From Sphingobacteriales bacterium 50-39 (GTDB lineage Bacteria; Bacteroidota; Bacteroidia; Chitinophagales; Chitinophagaceae), in NCBI GenBank assembly GCA_001898505.1, contig MKTZ01000010.1:62001-126000 (forward strand): 64,000 nucleotides of DNA, in the 5' to 3' direction. The notes under the pieces were generated by a model. It had not been told where the DNA came from. It was given only the letters and a program-made list of their open reading frames with translations, and did not search any database. Below, in pieces: positions 25,876 to 34,995 of this stretch. Within the stretch, counting starts at the first letter, position 1. Each line of letters begins with the position of its first letter. The position numbers and the translations under genes are program-made.

Positions 25876-28631
25876 GGTGTACTGAACAGGGCGGCTGGTA
25901 TGATTTGTTTTTCCATATGCGGTCCCTTTATGTAGACCTGCAGGGTTTGACCCGACCCGTTTTGGAAATAGTCGAGCCGGAATACATGCTTACCCGTCGC
26001 CAGCGCCCGGTCGCCCGATCTTTCCAGATCCCCATGACAGCCATCATTGTCCACGGTGATCCTATCATCTATATATAACAGTGAGCCATCATCCGACACC
26101 GTATAAAAACTATAAACGCCCGTCTCGGGAATGTCGATCCAACCCTCGAAACGCAATCCGTATTCATTGGGGCGCGCCGGCAAACTATCCAGCGCAACCG
26201 CGCCGGCCAGCCCTTGCTTTACGGGAGTGAGCGTATTGAACCGCGGCATAGAGTCCCATTTGCCTTCGTAATAGGTATATGTCAGTCCCGGTCGGCCTAT
26301 GGTATTTGCGGTCTGTGCAGTATCCGGTGCCACTTGTTGGAAATCCTGCGTGGCGATCTCGCTGACACCGCCCGCGGTGAAAAACACCCGGCTTTTCAGT
26401 CGTGTAGACCGGTGCAGAACGATTGGGGATGCATACAACGGAGAAGAGCTTACGGGATCGGAGCCATCGGTGGTATAGCGTATGGATCCTGCCAACCTTG
26501 TCAGCAGTCGAATCGTATCCTGGCCGACGAAGATCCCGCCCGATGGAGACGTCACTGGTGCAGGGGCTGTGAGAAATTGCGCTACTACGTCCGCCCCTTT
26601 GGTTCGTGCTCTCAGCAACACCGGTGAACTGACCACCAGCGGAGCTTTATAGGATGGCGACTGCGGACCCGGCTCACTTCCGTCGGTGGTATAGCGGATC
26701 TCAGCCCCCGGTTTCGACACGATGCGCACTTTTTGGGGTCCCTGCAGATAGCTCCCAGCCGGCACGATCGCAAGAGGAACAGCCTCGCTCTCCGTACTCG
26801 TAAACCTGGCCGCCAATCCGCCCTTGTTCAGTAAGGTTATGTGCAGAGAGTCCCCGGTAGAAAAGCTGCTGACCGAATGAAGCAGACTGTCGCTGCTTCG
26901 CAGATCGTCCGCAATGATCTCGCCCCGGAAATTTCCGGCGCCTAAAAAGTTCAGCGGCAACACCAGGCGGCGTTCATCGCCGGCATTGATGATCCCGAGA
27001 TACCAATCCTTACCCTTTCGGCGGGCAAAGATCACCAGTTCCCCTATCTTGCTGGGAGCCAGTACCCGGGTCTCGTCCCAAATAACGGGAATAGCCCGGA
27101 TGAGACCGGCGGCGGGACTGGATAGATAACGGGCAGGATCGTCCGCCCAGCAAAGCAGGGGAGAGCTATAGATGATGGGAAGGGCCAACTGTTGCGCCCG
27201 CGACGTGCCATAGGCGAGACTGCTGGTAAAAACCCCCGGTGTATAATCGGCCGGGCCCGCCAGAAAACGGGTGAAGGGAATAATGGCATTGTTGATCGCG
27301 CCCTGCGGCGTATAGGTCCGCCACTCCTGACCATAGATGCCTTCCCTGGTGATCTCATTGGGCCAGCGTCTGTTATAACCTGTAGGCTTATTCGCCCCAT
27401 GAAAATCGATCAGCAGATGAAAGGCCAGCGCGTCCTGTAATGCTTTTTCATAAAACCGTACCTGTTCGATGCCCTCTTTATCGATGTAATCGATCTTAAG
27501 GCCCGCCACGCCCGCCTCGTGCATCGTGCGGAAAAAAGCCTTTCGGACCGAAGAGTCCTGTAAAGAGGCATAAGACTTCCAGACAAAAATGCCGATATGG
27601 TGACGCCCGGCATAACGGACGAGGGAGCGCAGCGAGTCCAGCGTATTCGGCCAGCTGCTGTCCCAACCCGCGTCGACTATGCTGTATTCAAAGCCAAGTT
27701 CGGCGGCCTTGTCGACATAGGTCTTTTCAAGATCGAGCGTAGTGACATTGTCATGGACAAAATAGGACCATACTGCACGACCGGGCCGTATCCAGGAGAG
27801 ATCCCCTGCAGGGGGAGCAGGATTCAGATCGGCAACGATATCCGAATTTACCAGCCCGTCCAGGTTTTCGGATACCAGCACTACACGCCAGGGCGTAGTA
27901 ATGGCGCCGTTGATCTGCCATCCCTGAGGGTCGTTGATAAAACCGGCATGGAGGGTACCGGCGGAATCCGAATGCAGGGACATCCCGCTGTAATTGTACA
28001 GTGCAGCCTCCGTGATACAGGCATAATCACCGGCGGCCGTCTGGTATGTCACCGGCGGTCCAAGCTGCCGGCTGCCCATGTCCGCGATGGGACGCGTATA
28101 ATGCAGGCCCTCGTAGTAATAGACATTTTCCTGGTACCATACCCTGCTGCCATCGGGAACATGCCAGGAACTGGATTCACCGGTGACAAGGCCGCCGGAC
28201 GGAACGACATAACGAAAGGCGAAGCCTCCATCGAAGATCCGGCATTCAAGACTATAACGCAATCCGTTCCCTTTATGTCTGACGGCAATAACCGCCTGCC
28301 GGTAATGATCGGTAGCTACCGCATGGACGCCCTTCCAGGGATAGGAACTATGATGCGTGGATAGGACAGGGGCGTCCAGCCCGACATGGCCTTGTGGGTC
28401 TTTACCCGCTATGTCGATCCCCATGGCCGAGGCTCCCACAACGGGCCTGCCTTTCAAGGTCAGCGACCAGCCGAGACGATGAGATGTATCTACAAAGATC
28501 GACGCGCGTAGCTGCCCCGAAGGACTGCTGAGCAGGATAGGCCCCGGGGATTGAGCTATGGCTGAAGAGATCGAAAACAAATAAAGCAGAATGGCCGAGG
28601 CCGTTAGAGATCCGGAAAACTGTCGTTGCAT
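25872..28631 (-). CDS. GH97 glycoside hydrolase with two CHB_HEX_C-like domains and PA14
   Basis: 919 residues. Signal peptide at residues 1-26 (ASAILLYLFSISSAIAQ). The GH97 N-terminal beta-sandwich is about 30-290. The TIM barrel (about 290-560) has EYSIVDAGWD, AGVAGLKIDYIDKEG and HLLIDFHGANKPTGYNRRWPN. The KIDYID Asp suggests a retaining (alpha-galactosidase-like) member, but inverting alpha-glucosidases also exist in the family. C-terminal additions: two chitobiase-like repeats (about 640-770, each with IRYTTDGS) and PA14 (about 790-915, VSDDGSLLYIDD). Calcium-dependent, periplasmic or surface. Encoded 8 nt after lacI and probably co-transcribed with it. Confidence 0.92.
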   Translation of the reverse strand: MQRQFSGSLTASAILLYLFSISSAIAQSPGPILLSSPSGQLRASIFVDTSHRLGWSLTLKGRPVVGASAMGIDIAGKDPQGHVGLDAPVLSTHHSSYPWKGVHAVATDHYRQAVIAVRHKGNGLRYSLECRIFDGGFAFRYVVPSGGLVTGESSSWHVPDGSRVWYQENVYYYEGLHYTRPIADMGSRQLGPPVTYQTAAGDYACITEAALYNYSGMSLHSDSAGTLHAGFINDPQGWQINGAITTPWRVVLVSENLDGLVNSDIVADLNPAPPAGDLSWIRPGRAVWSYFVHDNVTTLDLEKTYVDKAAELGFEYSIVDAGWDSSWPNTLDSLRSLVRYAGRHHIGIFVWKSYASLQDSSVRKAFFRTMHEAGVAGLKIDYIDKEGIEQVRFYEKALQDALAFHLLIDFHGANKPTGYNRRWPNEITREGIYGQEWRTYTPQGAINNAIIPFTRFLAGPADYTPGVFTSSLAYGTSRAQQLALPIIYSSPLLCWADDPARYLSSPAAGLIRAIPVIWDETRVLAPSKIGELVIFARRKGKDWYLGIINAGDERRLVLPLNFLGAGNFRGEIIADDLRSSDSLLHSVSSFSTGDSLHITLLNKGGLAARFTSTESEAVPLAIVPAGSYLQGPQKVRIVSKPGAEIRYTTDGSEPGPQSPSYKAPLVVSSPVLLRARTKGADVVAQFLTAPAPVTSPSGGIFVGQDTIRLLTRLAGSIRYTTDGSDPVSSSPLYASPIVLHRSTRLKSRVFFTAGGVSEIATQDFQQVAPDTAQTANTIGRPGLTYTYYEGKWDSMPRFNTLTPVKQGLAGAVALDSLPARPNEYGLRFEGWIDIPETGVYSFYTVSDDGSLLYIDDRITVDNDGCHGDLERSGDRALATGKHVFRLDYFQNGSGQTLQVYIKGPHMEKQIIPAALFSTP

Positions 28632-28639
28632 GCGGGCGC

Positions 28640-29665
28640 TTATTTTTGCTGTGGGTGGATCGCAAGCCGCGATTCCAGGTTGATCTTTTTGAAGGAGTTT
28701 GTTTGGGCCAGTTCCCTTTTGTCGAGCAGATCCAGCAGAAGTTCCGTCGCTTGCTGCGCTTGTTCATGCGGATATTGTTCGATGGTGGCGATCGGAGGGA
28801 ACGCGGCGTACTTTATCAATGTCTGATTGGAAAAACTGATGAAGCTGATATCCTTATTGATCTTCAGCTTCATTTTTCGGGAATACTCTATCGCGTCCAG
28901 CGTTACATTATCGTTGAAACAAAGCACTGCGGTTGGCTTTCTCTTCAGCGATAGAAGCTGCGCCATCGCCTGCTCGGTGCCTTCCCGGCTGAGATCGGTG
29001 GCGGTAACAAGTCCCGGTTCATATTTCAACCGCTGCGAACGGATGCCCTTTAGATAGCCTTCCTTCCGCTGCCGGCAGGAATAAAGCGACTCGGGGCCAT
29101 TGATCATAGCGATGCTTCGATGTCCCTGGGCAATCAGAAAGTTCACTGCCTGGACCGTACCCGTTTCAACATTGCAGGCCACATAATGGATATCCGGTAT
29201 CGCGGGCACACGATCGAAAAATACGATGGGAATACCATGGCGCTTCAGCTGGATCAGGTGATCGTAATTCCGGGTGTCTTTGGCGATGGAGATGATCAGA
29301 CCGTCGATACGTTGATGCATGATCGACTCCACAAGATGCTTTTCTCTTTCCTCGCTGTCATGGGACTGGCCCAGCAGGACCGAGTACTTGTGCTGTGTGG
29401 AGATATCTTCGATGGCGCTGATGGCGGTGGAAAAATAATATTCAGAAAGATCGGGGAGAATGACGCCGATGGTAAAGGTCCGCTTCTTTTGAAAGAAAAT
29501 GGCCTTTTGGTTGGGTTCGTAATCCATTTCGCGGGCGAGCTTCTGAACCCGGATTCGGGTCAGGATATTGATACGTTCATGGTCGTGCAGGGCACGGGAA
29601 ACGGTAGAGATGGAAATATTGAGCTTTTTGGCTATTTCCTTTATGGTTGGTGGCGGGTTGAACAT
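28640..29665 (-). CDS. LacI family transcriptional regulator
   Basis: 341 residues. DNA-binding helix-turn-helix and hinge at residues 7-60 (TIKEIAKKLNISISTVSRALHDHERI), followed by a periplasmic-binding-protein-like effector domain (TFTIGVILPDLSEYYFSTAISAIED … ILGQSHD-like core, AVLCFNDNVTLDAIEYSRK). The ligand is expected to be a sugar released by this locus. It is 8 nt ahead of the GH97 gene and divergent from the GntR gene. The two CAAACG-NTTGC sites upstream of GH92/susC fit its DNA-binding class. Confidence 0.92.
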   Translation of the reverse strand: MFNPPPTIKEIAKKLNISISTVSRALHDHERINILTRIRVQKLAREMDYEPNQKAIFFQKKRTFTIGVILPDLSEYYFSTAISAIEDISTQHKYSVLLGQSHDSEEREKHLVESIMHQRIDGLIISIAKDTRNYDHLIQLKRHGIPIVFFDRVPAIPDIHYVACNVETGTVQAVNFLIAQGHRSIAMINGPESLYSCRQRKEGYLKGIRSQRLKYEPGLVTATDLSREGTEQAMAQLLSLKRKPTAVLCFNDNVTLDAIEYSRKMKLKINKDISFISFSNQTLIKYAAFPPIATIEQYPHEQAQQATELLLDLLDKRELAQTNSFKKINLESRLAIHPQQK

Positions 29666-29759
29666 CGTTAAGGGTTAAAAGGGATAATTCATATAACATC
29701 ATACAACTCCTGACGAATATAAGGATTTTTACTTAGTTCCTATATTAAAAAATTGCGAT

Positions 29760-29770
29760 TTGTCATACAA
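29760..29770. promoter_or_regulatory. GntR/FadR-type operator candidate
   Basis: TTGTCATACAA is a near-perfect palindrome (TTGT-cat-ACAA) lying 16 nt before the GntR start. A second copy of its TCATACAAC segment occurs at 29699-29707, 34 nt before the LacI start. FadR-class regulators bind short TnGTnnnACnA palindromes, so autoregulation of the divergent lacI/gntR pair is likely. Confidence 0.5.
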
Positions 29771-29785
29771 CATTACCTTTGTGTC

Positions 29786-30517
29786 ATGGATACACCATTT
29801 AGAAAGATCGGCTCGGACAAGTTGTTGAGTGGAAAGATCGAAGAGTCCATTGAACTGGCCATTCGGAGAAGGGACTACAAGGCGGGCGAAAAACTGCCTA
29901 CGGAGGGACAGCTTTGTGACCTCTTCGGCGTCAGCCGGACTGTGGTGAGAGAGGCTTTGCGCAAGCTCAGCGCCCGCGGGCTGGTGGTCATCAAGCAGGG
30001 GAGCGGCGCTTATGTCAACGAGCTGAGCTCCGAATCCGCGATAGATTCGATCAATCTTTTCCTCGAGCTGACCGATGATGGATCCCTCATTTTCGACATT
30101 ATCCGGGCCAGACAGCTATTCGAACCCGAGATTGCCGGCCTGGCAGCTTTGAATCGCACTGTCGCCGAGTTGGAAGAGCTGGCGGAAAACCTCGAAGCAT
30201 TGAAAGCCAGTCCCCCGGAGGACATCGATGGTCAAACCATCATCGACATCCGCTTTCACAGTCTTATCGCCAGCGCCACCCACAACAATGTCGTTGCCCT
30301 GCTGATGCGGCCCATTTTCGACAACATGCCCAAGGTCAAAAGATCGATCTACGCCAAAAACAATCTCGGGTATTTGACACACGACATAAGCAAAGTGCTG
30401 AAATTCCACGAGGAGATCTTCGAAGCCATCAAAAAAGCCGACCCGCGCGAAGCCTCCCACGCCATGTTGGCGCATCTCAAGGCCACGGAGAAAAATTTTA
30501 AGGATTCTCTGGAGTAA
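29786..30517 (+). CDS. FadR-subfamily GntR transcriptional regulator
   Basis: 243 residues from ATG 29786 (a TTG 33 nt upstream is in frame but lies inside the putative operator). Winged helix at about 8-75 (YKAGEKLPTEGQLCDLFGVSRTVVREALRKLSARGLV), then the FCD helical effector domain (about 90-235: IIRARQLFEPEIAGLAA, DIRFHSLIASATHN, KFHEEIFEAIKKAD) with Asp and His positions suited to metal or carboxylate binding. FCD-type GntR proteins usually sense sugar acids or organic acids. Its place at the end of the glycan locus suggests control of downstream sugar catabolism or of the locus itself. Confidence 0.9.
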   Translation: MDTPFRKIGSDKLLSGKIEESIELAIRRRDYKAGEKLPTEGQLCDLFGVSRTVVREALRKLSARGLVVIKQGSGAYVNELSSESAIDSINLFLELTDDGSLIFDIIRARQLFEPEIAGLAALNRTVAELEELAENLEALKASPPEDIDGQTIIDIRFHSLIASATHNNVVALLMRPIFDNMPKVKRSIYAKNNLGYLTHDISKVLKFHEEIFEAIKKADPREASHAMLAHLKATEKNFKDSLE

Positions 30518-30540
30518 GTGCGCAATGGGATAAAGCGGAT

Positions 30541-30583
30541 CAAGCGAGCACGCACCTGGTTTTGAACCTACATGCGAAAACCC
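30541..30583 (+). repeat. Left copy of direct repeat flanking the genomic island (attL candidate)
   Basis: Conserved blocks CAAGCGAGCAC, ACCTGGTTTT, GAACCTA and ATGCGAAAACCC occur here and, in the same order and orientation, at 41786-41831. The copies differ by small indels and a few substitutions. Only one copy has a tRNA beside it. Confidence 0.7.
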
Positions 30584-30618
30584 GCTCTGGTGAGCGGGCT
30601 TTATGTGTTTTTTCAGCG
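30577..30618 (+). terminator. Terminator hairpin after the GntR gene
   Basis: CCCGCTC-TGGT-GAGCGGG (30581-30598) is followed by a run of six Ts at 30608-30613. On the other strand the hairpin is followed by TTTTCGC, so it may act in both directions. It overlaps the right end of the left direct repeat. Confidence 0.6.
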
Positions 30619-30671
30619 GGCTGGAGGGGACAACTTTCGAACATTTTCATTTAAAACTTATTGAAAATCAA

Positions 30672-30730
30672 TTAGTTTACTAAATAACAACTTCTTTAAT
30701 TAGTTGGAGGTTGGTATTGCCAATAACTAA
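30672..30730. promoter_or_regulatory. Repeated TTAGT/ACTAA elements upstream of the PIN toxin-antitoxin operon
   Basis: A palindrome TTAGTTTACTAA (30672-30683) and a second TTAGTT … AACTAA pair (30699-30704 and 30725-30730) precede the antitoxin gene, followed by a TATCTTTA box near 30739. Antitoxins with ribbon-helix-helix-like folds usually repress their own operon from such sites. Confidence 0.4.
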
Positions 30731-30766
30731 ATAATACGTATCTTTATAAAAATAATTACACGTGTC

Positions 30767-31015
30767 ATGACCACAAAATTAACCCTCACTCTGGATGATA
30801 AAGTAATCCGGGAGGCTAAACGCTACGCAAGGGCAAAAGGCCGGAGTGTATCCGAATTGGTAGAAAGCTATTTCAAATCGATCACAGAGCTCAATAGCCA
30901 TCAATCTGAGGAACTGACATCTTCCGTGAAATCGCTGATGGGTTCCTTTAAAGCTCCGAAGAATTTTGATTATAAGAAGATATTACGGGAGGAAAAGCAG
31001 CGGAAATATGAGTAA
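30767..31015 (+). CDS. DUF6364-type antitoxin of a PIN toxin-antitoxin pair
   Basis: 82 residues. The N-terminal strand and helices (TTKLTLTLDDKVIREAKRYARAKGRSVSELVESYF) fit a ribbon-helix-helix DNA-binding antitoxin of the DUF6364 type, and the C-terminal tail (SLMGSFKAPKNFDYKKILREEKQRKY) would bind the toxin. The stop overlaps the toxin start by 8 nt, the classic type II arrangement with the antitoxin first. Probably represses its own promoter. Confidence 0.85.
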   Translation: MTTKLTLTLDDKVIREAKRYARAKGRSVSELVESYFKSITELNSHQSEELTSSVKSLMGSFKAPKNFDYKKILREEKQRKYE

Positions 31016-31421
31016 AGCATTTATCGACACTGACGTTATCCTGGATTTTATGATTGCAAGGGGGCCTTTCGCGATGGACGCCGCCCGAATATTTACCTTA
31101 TCTGAGAAAAAGCAGATCTCGATATGTACGACGGGACTGGTATTCTCCAATGCCTATTATGTTCTTCGCAAATTGGGGACTCATCAAAAAGTAATGGAAA
31201 AACTTTCCCAACTAGCTAGATTAATCGACATAATTGCACTATCCAAAGCGTCTGTTCTGCAAGCATTGGACTCCAAATTTGGCGATTTCGAGGATGCATT
31301 ACAGCATTATGCTGCATTATCGGAAAATGTAAAGACAATCGTTACCCGGAATGTCAAAGATTTCAGGAATAGTGAATTGGCAGTGCTGACGCCGGATCAG
31401 TACTTAAGTAGCCTAAAGTAA
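31008..31421 (+). CDS. PIN domain ribonuclease toxin
   Basis: 137 residues starting at ATG 31008 inside the antitoxin stop region. PIN motifs: FIDTDVILDFM at the N-terminus (first catalytic Asp), a central VFSNAYYVLRK helix, DFEDALQHYAA (acidic cluster) and TIVTRNVKDF near the end (last Asp). VapC-like PIN toxins cleave tRNA or rRNA when freed from antitoxin. With the antitoxin it forms an addiction module that would stabilise the island. Confidence 0.88.
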   Translation: MSKAFIDTDVILDFMIARGPFAMDAARIFTLSEKKQISICTTGLVFSNAYYVLRKLGTHQKVMEKLSQLARLIDIIALSKASVLQALDSKFGDFEDALQHYAALSENVKTIVTRNVKDFRNSELAVLTPDQYLSSLK

Positions 31422-31441
31422 TTCTTATGGTTCTATAAAAC

Positions 31442-31696
31442 ATGACTTTAAATACCCTCGAGGAGGAAATACAAGAAGCGATACCGAAATTGTTCTCCAT
31501 GGCAAAAGAACTGACGTGGGACAAAATTAAGTCTTCTCTTGACAATGATTATAGGAAAAAAGTATTTAACGATCCGCCAATGCTTCACCTTAAAGTGGCA
31601 ATACCGCCTTGGGCGACTGACAAAAAAGAAAAGTTCAATATTAATTGGGAACACAATGAATGGTTGACAAAATGTGACACGACAAACATTAGCTAG
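31442..31696 (+). CDS. Small hypothetical protein
   Basis: 84 residues, 20 nt after the PIN toxin. Helical N-terminus (LNTLEEEIQEAIPKLFSMAKELTWDKIKSSL) followed by a proline-containing strand region (MLHLKVAIPPWATDKKEKFNINW). No family recognised. The reading frame and spacing make it a possible third gene of the toxin-antitoxin operon, but it could be non-coding. The 130 nt after it contain nothing I recognise. Confidence 0.4.
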   Translation: MTLNTLEEEIQEAIPKLFSMAKELTWDKIKSSLDNDYRKKVFNDPPMLHLKVAIPPWATDKKEKFNINWEHNEWLTKCDTTNIS

Positions 31697-31830
31697 TTTT
31701 GAAACATTTTCATATCAATGGGTCGGGCATTTGGATAAAAAAGGTTGTTTGGTAAGGTGTAATAGCCAACACTTAAAACGACAAATAATAAATTCTAATC
31801 ATGATTTAATCCTACAGTCATGCAATAATT

Positions 31831-34278
31831 TCATTCAGTTCTCAAATTTTTGATTGGATTGGCTCTTGCCGCCCGGATTGCGTTGAAGCTCACCGTTACG
31901 AGCGCGATCACGATCGCCGACAATCCAGCAAACAGGAATATCCACCCACTAATCGAAATGCGGTAAGGATACCCCTCCAGCCATTTGTGCATAAAATACC
32001 AGGCGACCGGCGACGCTACCAGGATGGAAATGCCCACTAGGCCGACAAAATCCTTGCACAACATAACCGTGATATTGGGCACGGATGCTCCCAATACTTT
32101 CCGGATGCCGATCTCCCTGACGCGCTGTTCGGTGGTGAAAGTGACCAGTCCAAACAAGCCCATACAGGAAATAAATATAGCAATGGCCATGGCCGCATTT
32201 ATGATTTGAGCCATTTTCTGATCCTTCTCGTAAAATTCCGCGATGATTTCATCGAAGAAACGATACCCAAATATGGCATGAGGATATACGTCTTTCCAGG
32301 CTTTTTCAATGCCAGCGAGGGTGATTTTGAAATCATCTCCCCCCTTTCCGGTTGTCAACAGTTTAATATTCAGGGTCCTGGAAAAGTCAGCACTGGAAAA
32401 TATAAAGGTAGGCTGGATTGTATCGTGCAGCGATTGTGAGTGGAAGTCCGCAACGACCCCGCAAATGGGTATGATTTGTCCGCCAAATCCATTGACAATG
32501 AGTTTCCCGAGGGCCTCTTCCGGTTTGCGGAAACCCAGGGCCCTGGAAGCCGTCTCATTGATCAGGAATTCCCGCGCCGTATCGCTATGGCCTAAATTCC
32601 TTCCGGCTAAGATCTTTATCCCATACAGGGGTAAAAACTTTTCGTCGGCTGTCAGCACCTGTGACAATACGTTCGTACTGGTCCCGTAATTTTTCATACC
32701 CGAGCCGTTTTGCCTGCTTGCAGAAGGAGTATTTCCACTGATGCTTACCATGGAGACGCCTGGCAATTTCCGGAGCTTTTCTGCCAGGACATTGATTTTA
32801 CCGAAAGAATCGGCATAAGCGGTTTGAATATTAATAATAGCATCCTTTTTAAAGCCCATATCCGCATTCAGTAGGAAATGCACCTGCTTTCCAATGATCA
32901 TTGTCCCGATGATAAACAGAACCGATACGGTAAATTGGAATACGATCAGCGATTTTCGGAGGAGGCTTTTCTGGTTGAGTTGTACGGCCCCCTGTCCTTT
33001 CAGGCTCAATACCGGCAGAAGGGAGGACAGCAGTTTTGCCGGGTAAAAACCCGCGAGCAGGGAAGTGACTAGCGTGATGATCCCTAAAAATAACAAGACA
33101 TCCGTGTGAAGCAGATGGAAGCCAAGGCCAGGAGGTATGAACGAATGAAACAGTCGCAGTAGGGGATTTACAACGATAACCGCTACGATGACGGCAAAAA
33201 AGGTGAGCAGGAGCGATTCACATAATAACTGGGCAACAAGTTTTGCCTCGGTGCTGCCCAACACTTTGCGGATTCCAATCTCTTTTACCCGTTGAACGGA
33301 TTGTGCAGTCGATAAATTGATGAAATTAATTACCGCCAGGATCAAAATGAATGCCGCGATTCCCATCAGGCCATACAAAGTGGGCAAACTGACCTTTCGG
33401 GAAAACTGGTCATCGTAAATGCCATTGAAGTGGATATCGGACAAAGGCTGAATCCCTATCTCAGGTTTACGGAATTCATTTTGGACATGTGCTGCCGCAA
33501 ATCCGGGCAACTGCGCCTGCAGCCGCGCCGGGGTAACGCCGGGGGCTAATTTCACAAAGACCTGGCTGATACCCCAATTACCCCAGTTATTAAGGCTGTA
33601 GCCTTCTTTCAAGAAACTATGCTGAGCGGTGCTCACGGAGATAAAATCCCTGAACCCGAAATCGGTGTTGCTTGGCAGGTCCTTCACGATACCGGAAACC
33701 GTCAGCTTCAGGGAATCGTTAAATATGACTATTTTACCCGGTATATCTTCCGGAGCCACCCCGCCAAAATAACGGCGAGCCTCCGTTTCGGTCAGGACCA
33801 CCTTAAAGGGTTCGTTAAGGGCGGTAGCCGCGTTACCTGCCAGCCACTGATGCTTAAAAATATCGAAATAGGAGGGGTCTGCGATAATTGTGCGGTAAGC
33901 CTCCATACCGGTTCGGGGTCGTTCAAACTCCATCGCCGGTTTGCCGCCATTGGGAATGGTCACCTTTGCGTAGTAAAAAATGGAAAATCCGGTAACCGTT
34001 TCCAACCCGGACAATTCCTTGCGGATGGCCATGGAAGCAGGAAAAGGTAACGCACCGGTATACAATTTTTTGCCTTCGGGAATTGGCAGTGTTCCCGTCA
34101 AGCGGTAGATGCGTTCTTTGCCGGGCACAAAATTTTCATAGCTCAGCTCAAAGCGGGTGATCAGGTAGATGACAAGGCAGGCGCAGATCCCGAGCGTAAG
34201 TCCCAGGACATTGATCAGGCTGGTTACTTTATGACGGCGGATATTGCGCCAGGCAATCTTAAAATAGCTTTTGACCAT
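31831..34278 (-). CDS. MacB/FtsX-like ABC transporter permease
   Basis: About 815 residues from the internal ATG at 34278, where the typical start MVKSYFKIAWRNIRRHK and first transmembrane helix begin. A longer frame from 34425 adds an unlikely 49-residue tail. It has the MacB periplasmic core domain twice, and two FtsX domains of three helices each with the signature VQRVKEIGIRKVLGSTEAKLVAQLL and the related EQRVREIGIRKVLGASVPNITVML. These 800-residue duplicated permeases are common in Bacteroidota and are linked to export of, or defence against, peptides. No ATPase gene is adjacent, so it must use one encoded elsewhere. Confidence 0.9.
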   Translation of the reverse strand: MVKSYFKIAWRNIRRHKVTSLINVLGLTLGICACLVIYLITRFELSYENFVPGKERIYRLTGTLPIPEGKKLYTGALPFPASMAIRKELSGLETVTGFSIFYYAKVTIPNGGKPAMEFERPRTGMEAYRTIIADPSYFDIFKHQWLAGNAATALNEPFKVVLTETEARRYFGGVAPEDIPGKIVIFNDSLKLTVSGIVKDLPSNTDFGFRDFISVSTAQHSFLKEGYSLNNWGNWGISQVFVKLAPGVTPARLQAQLPGFAAAHVQNEFRKPEIGIQPLSDIHFNGIYDDQFSRKVSLPTLYGLMGIAAFILILAVINFINLSTAQSVQRVKEIGIRKVLGSTEAKLVAQLLCESLLLTFFAVIVAVIVVNPLLRLFHSFIPPGLGFHLLHTDVLLFLGIITLVTSLLAGFYPAKLLSSLLPVLSLKGQGAVQLNQKSLLRKSLIVFQFTVSVLFIIGTMIIGKQVHFLLNADMGFKKDAIINIQTAYADSFGKINVLAEKLRKLPGVSMVSISGNTPSASRQNGSGMKNYGTSTNVLSQVLTADEKFLPLYGIKILAGRNLGHSDTAREFLINETASRALGFRKPEEALGKLIVNGFGGQIIPICGVVADFHSQSLHDTIQPTFIFSSADFSRTLNIKLLTTGKGGDDFKITLAGIEKAWKDVYPHAIFGYRFFDEIIAEFYEKDQKMAQIINAAMAIAIFISCMGLFGLVTFTTEQRVREIGIRKVLGASVPNITVMLCKDFVGLVGISILVASPVAWYFMHKWLEGYPYRISISGWIFLFAGLSAIVIALVTVSFNAIRAARANPIKNLRTE

Positions 34279-34453
34279 TTTCGGGGGATTTTCACCTTTT
34301 TGTACATAAGAGATGCCATTTATACAATTTGTTGCAAATGAAGCATTTAATTTCCGCGATATTTGATTGGCTGTTTGATTCTGATACAAAAGATGTCCGC
34401 ATTGCCTGATTTTTGCTGAACACAAAATGTAAGGACCAATTGTGATTCAGCTA

Positions 34454-34993
34454 TCATTCACGTACGGTGAAATGGTAACTAATATAGGTAAGGCGATTGT
34501 CGTAGTCTGACTTCCTAAAAAATAGCCAATAATCGAAATCGCCTGTTTCTTTGAATGCTTCGTAGGCTATCAATTGTGCCTTTCTTTCTTTTCGGAAATT
34601 TTGTCCCAGGGTCAAAAGGCACACCAGAAAGTCCACAAGCGAAAATGAGAAGATGGGGCTCTCTGTGTCAAACGCCGGCCATTCATATTCGAGTTCCGTG
34701 TGAAGAAATAGTATGCAGCGCGCGATGACTTTTAAACTTTCAGCGGAAAGCTGATCGGGCCCCTTCAATTTATGATTTCTGGTATCGTCATATAAACCCC
34801 AGCATACTTCCAAAATGGGTACAATAACCGGGTCGTCGGTCTTTGCATAGGTGGATCTGTAATAGTGTTCCGGCAACCAACCGTGGCTTACATCGTCAAG
34901 AATATCACTTTCAAAGCCATCATTAGAGATTGTTCCTACTGATAGCTGACGCATGTGATATGCTAGTCTTTTTCTTCGTTCTTTGTCGACCAT
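34454..34993 (-). CDS. Uncharacterised cytosolic protein
   Basis: 179 residues, no signal peptide and no family I recognise. It is mostly helical: an N-terminal ERRKRLAYHMRQLSVG, a middle SLKVIARCILFLHTELEYEW, and FSLVDFLVCLLTLGQNFRKE. The architecture is rather like a small helical immunity or adaptor protein, but this is only an impression. It starts 2 nt after the stop of the secreted protein gene at 34996-35721, so the two form a tight pair and their functions may be linked. Confidence 0.6.
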   Translation of the reverse strand: MVDKERRKRLAYHMRQLSVGTISNDGFESDILDDVSHGWLPEHYYRSTYAKTDDPVIVPILEVCWGLYDDTRNHKLKGPDQLSAESLKVIARCILFLHTELEYEWPAFDTESPIFSFSLVDFLVCLLTLGQNFRKERKAQLIAYEAFKETGDFDYWLFFRKSDYDNRLTYISYHFTVRE

Positions 34994-34995
34994 GA

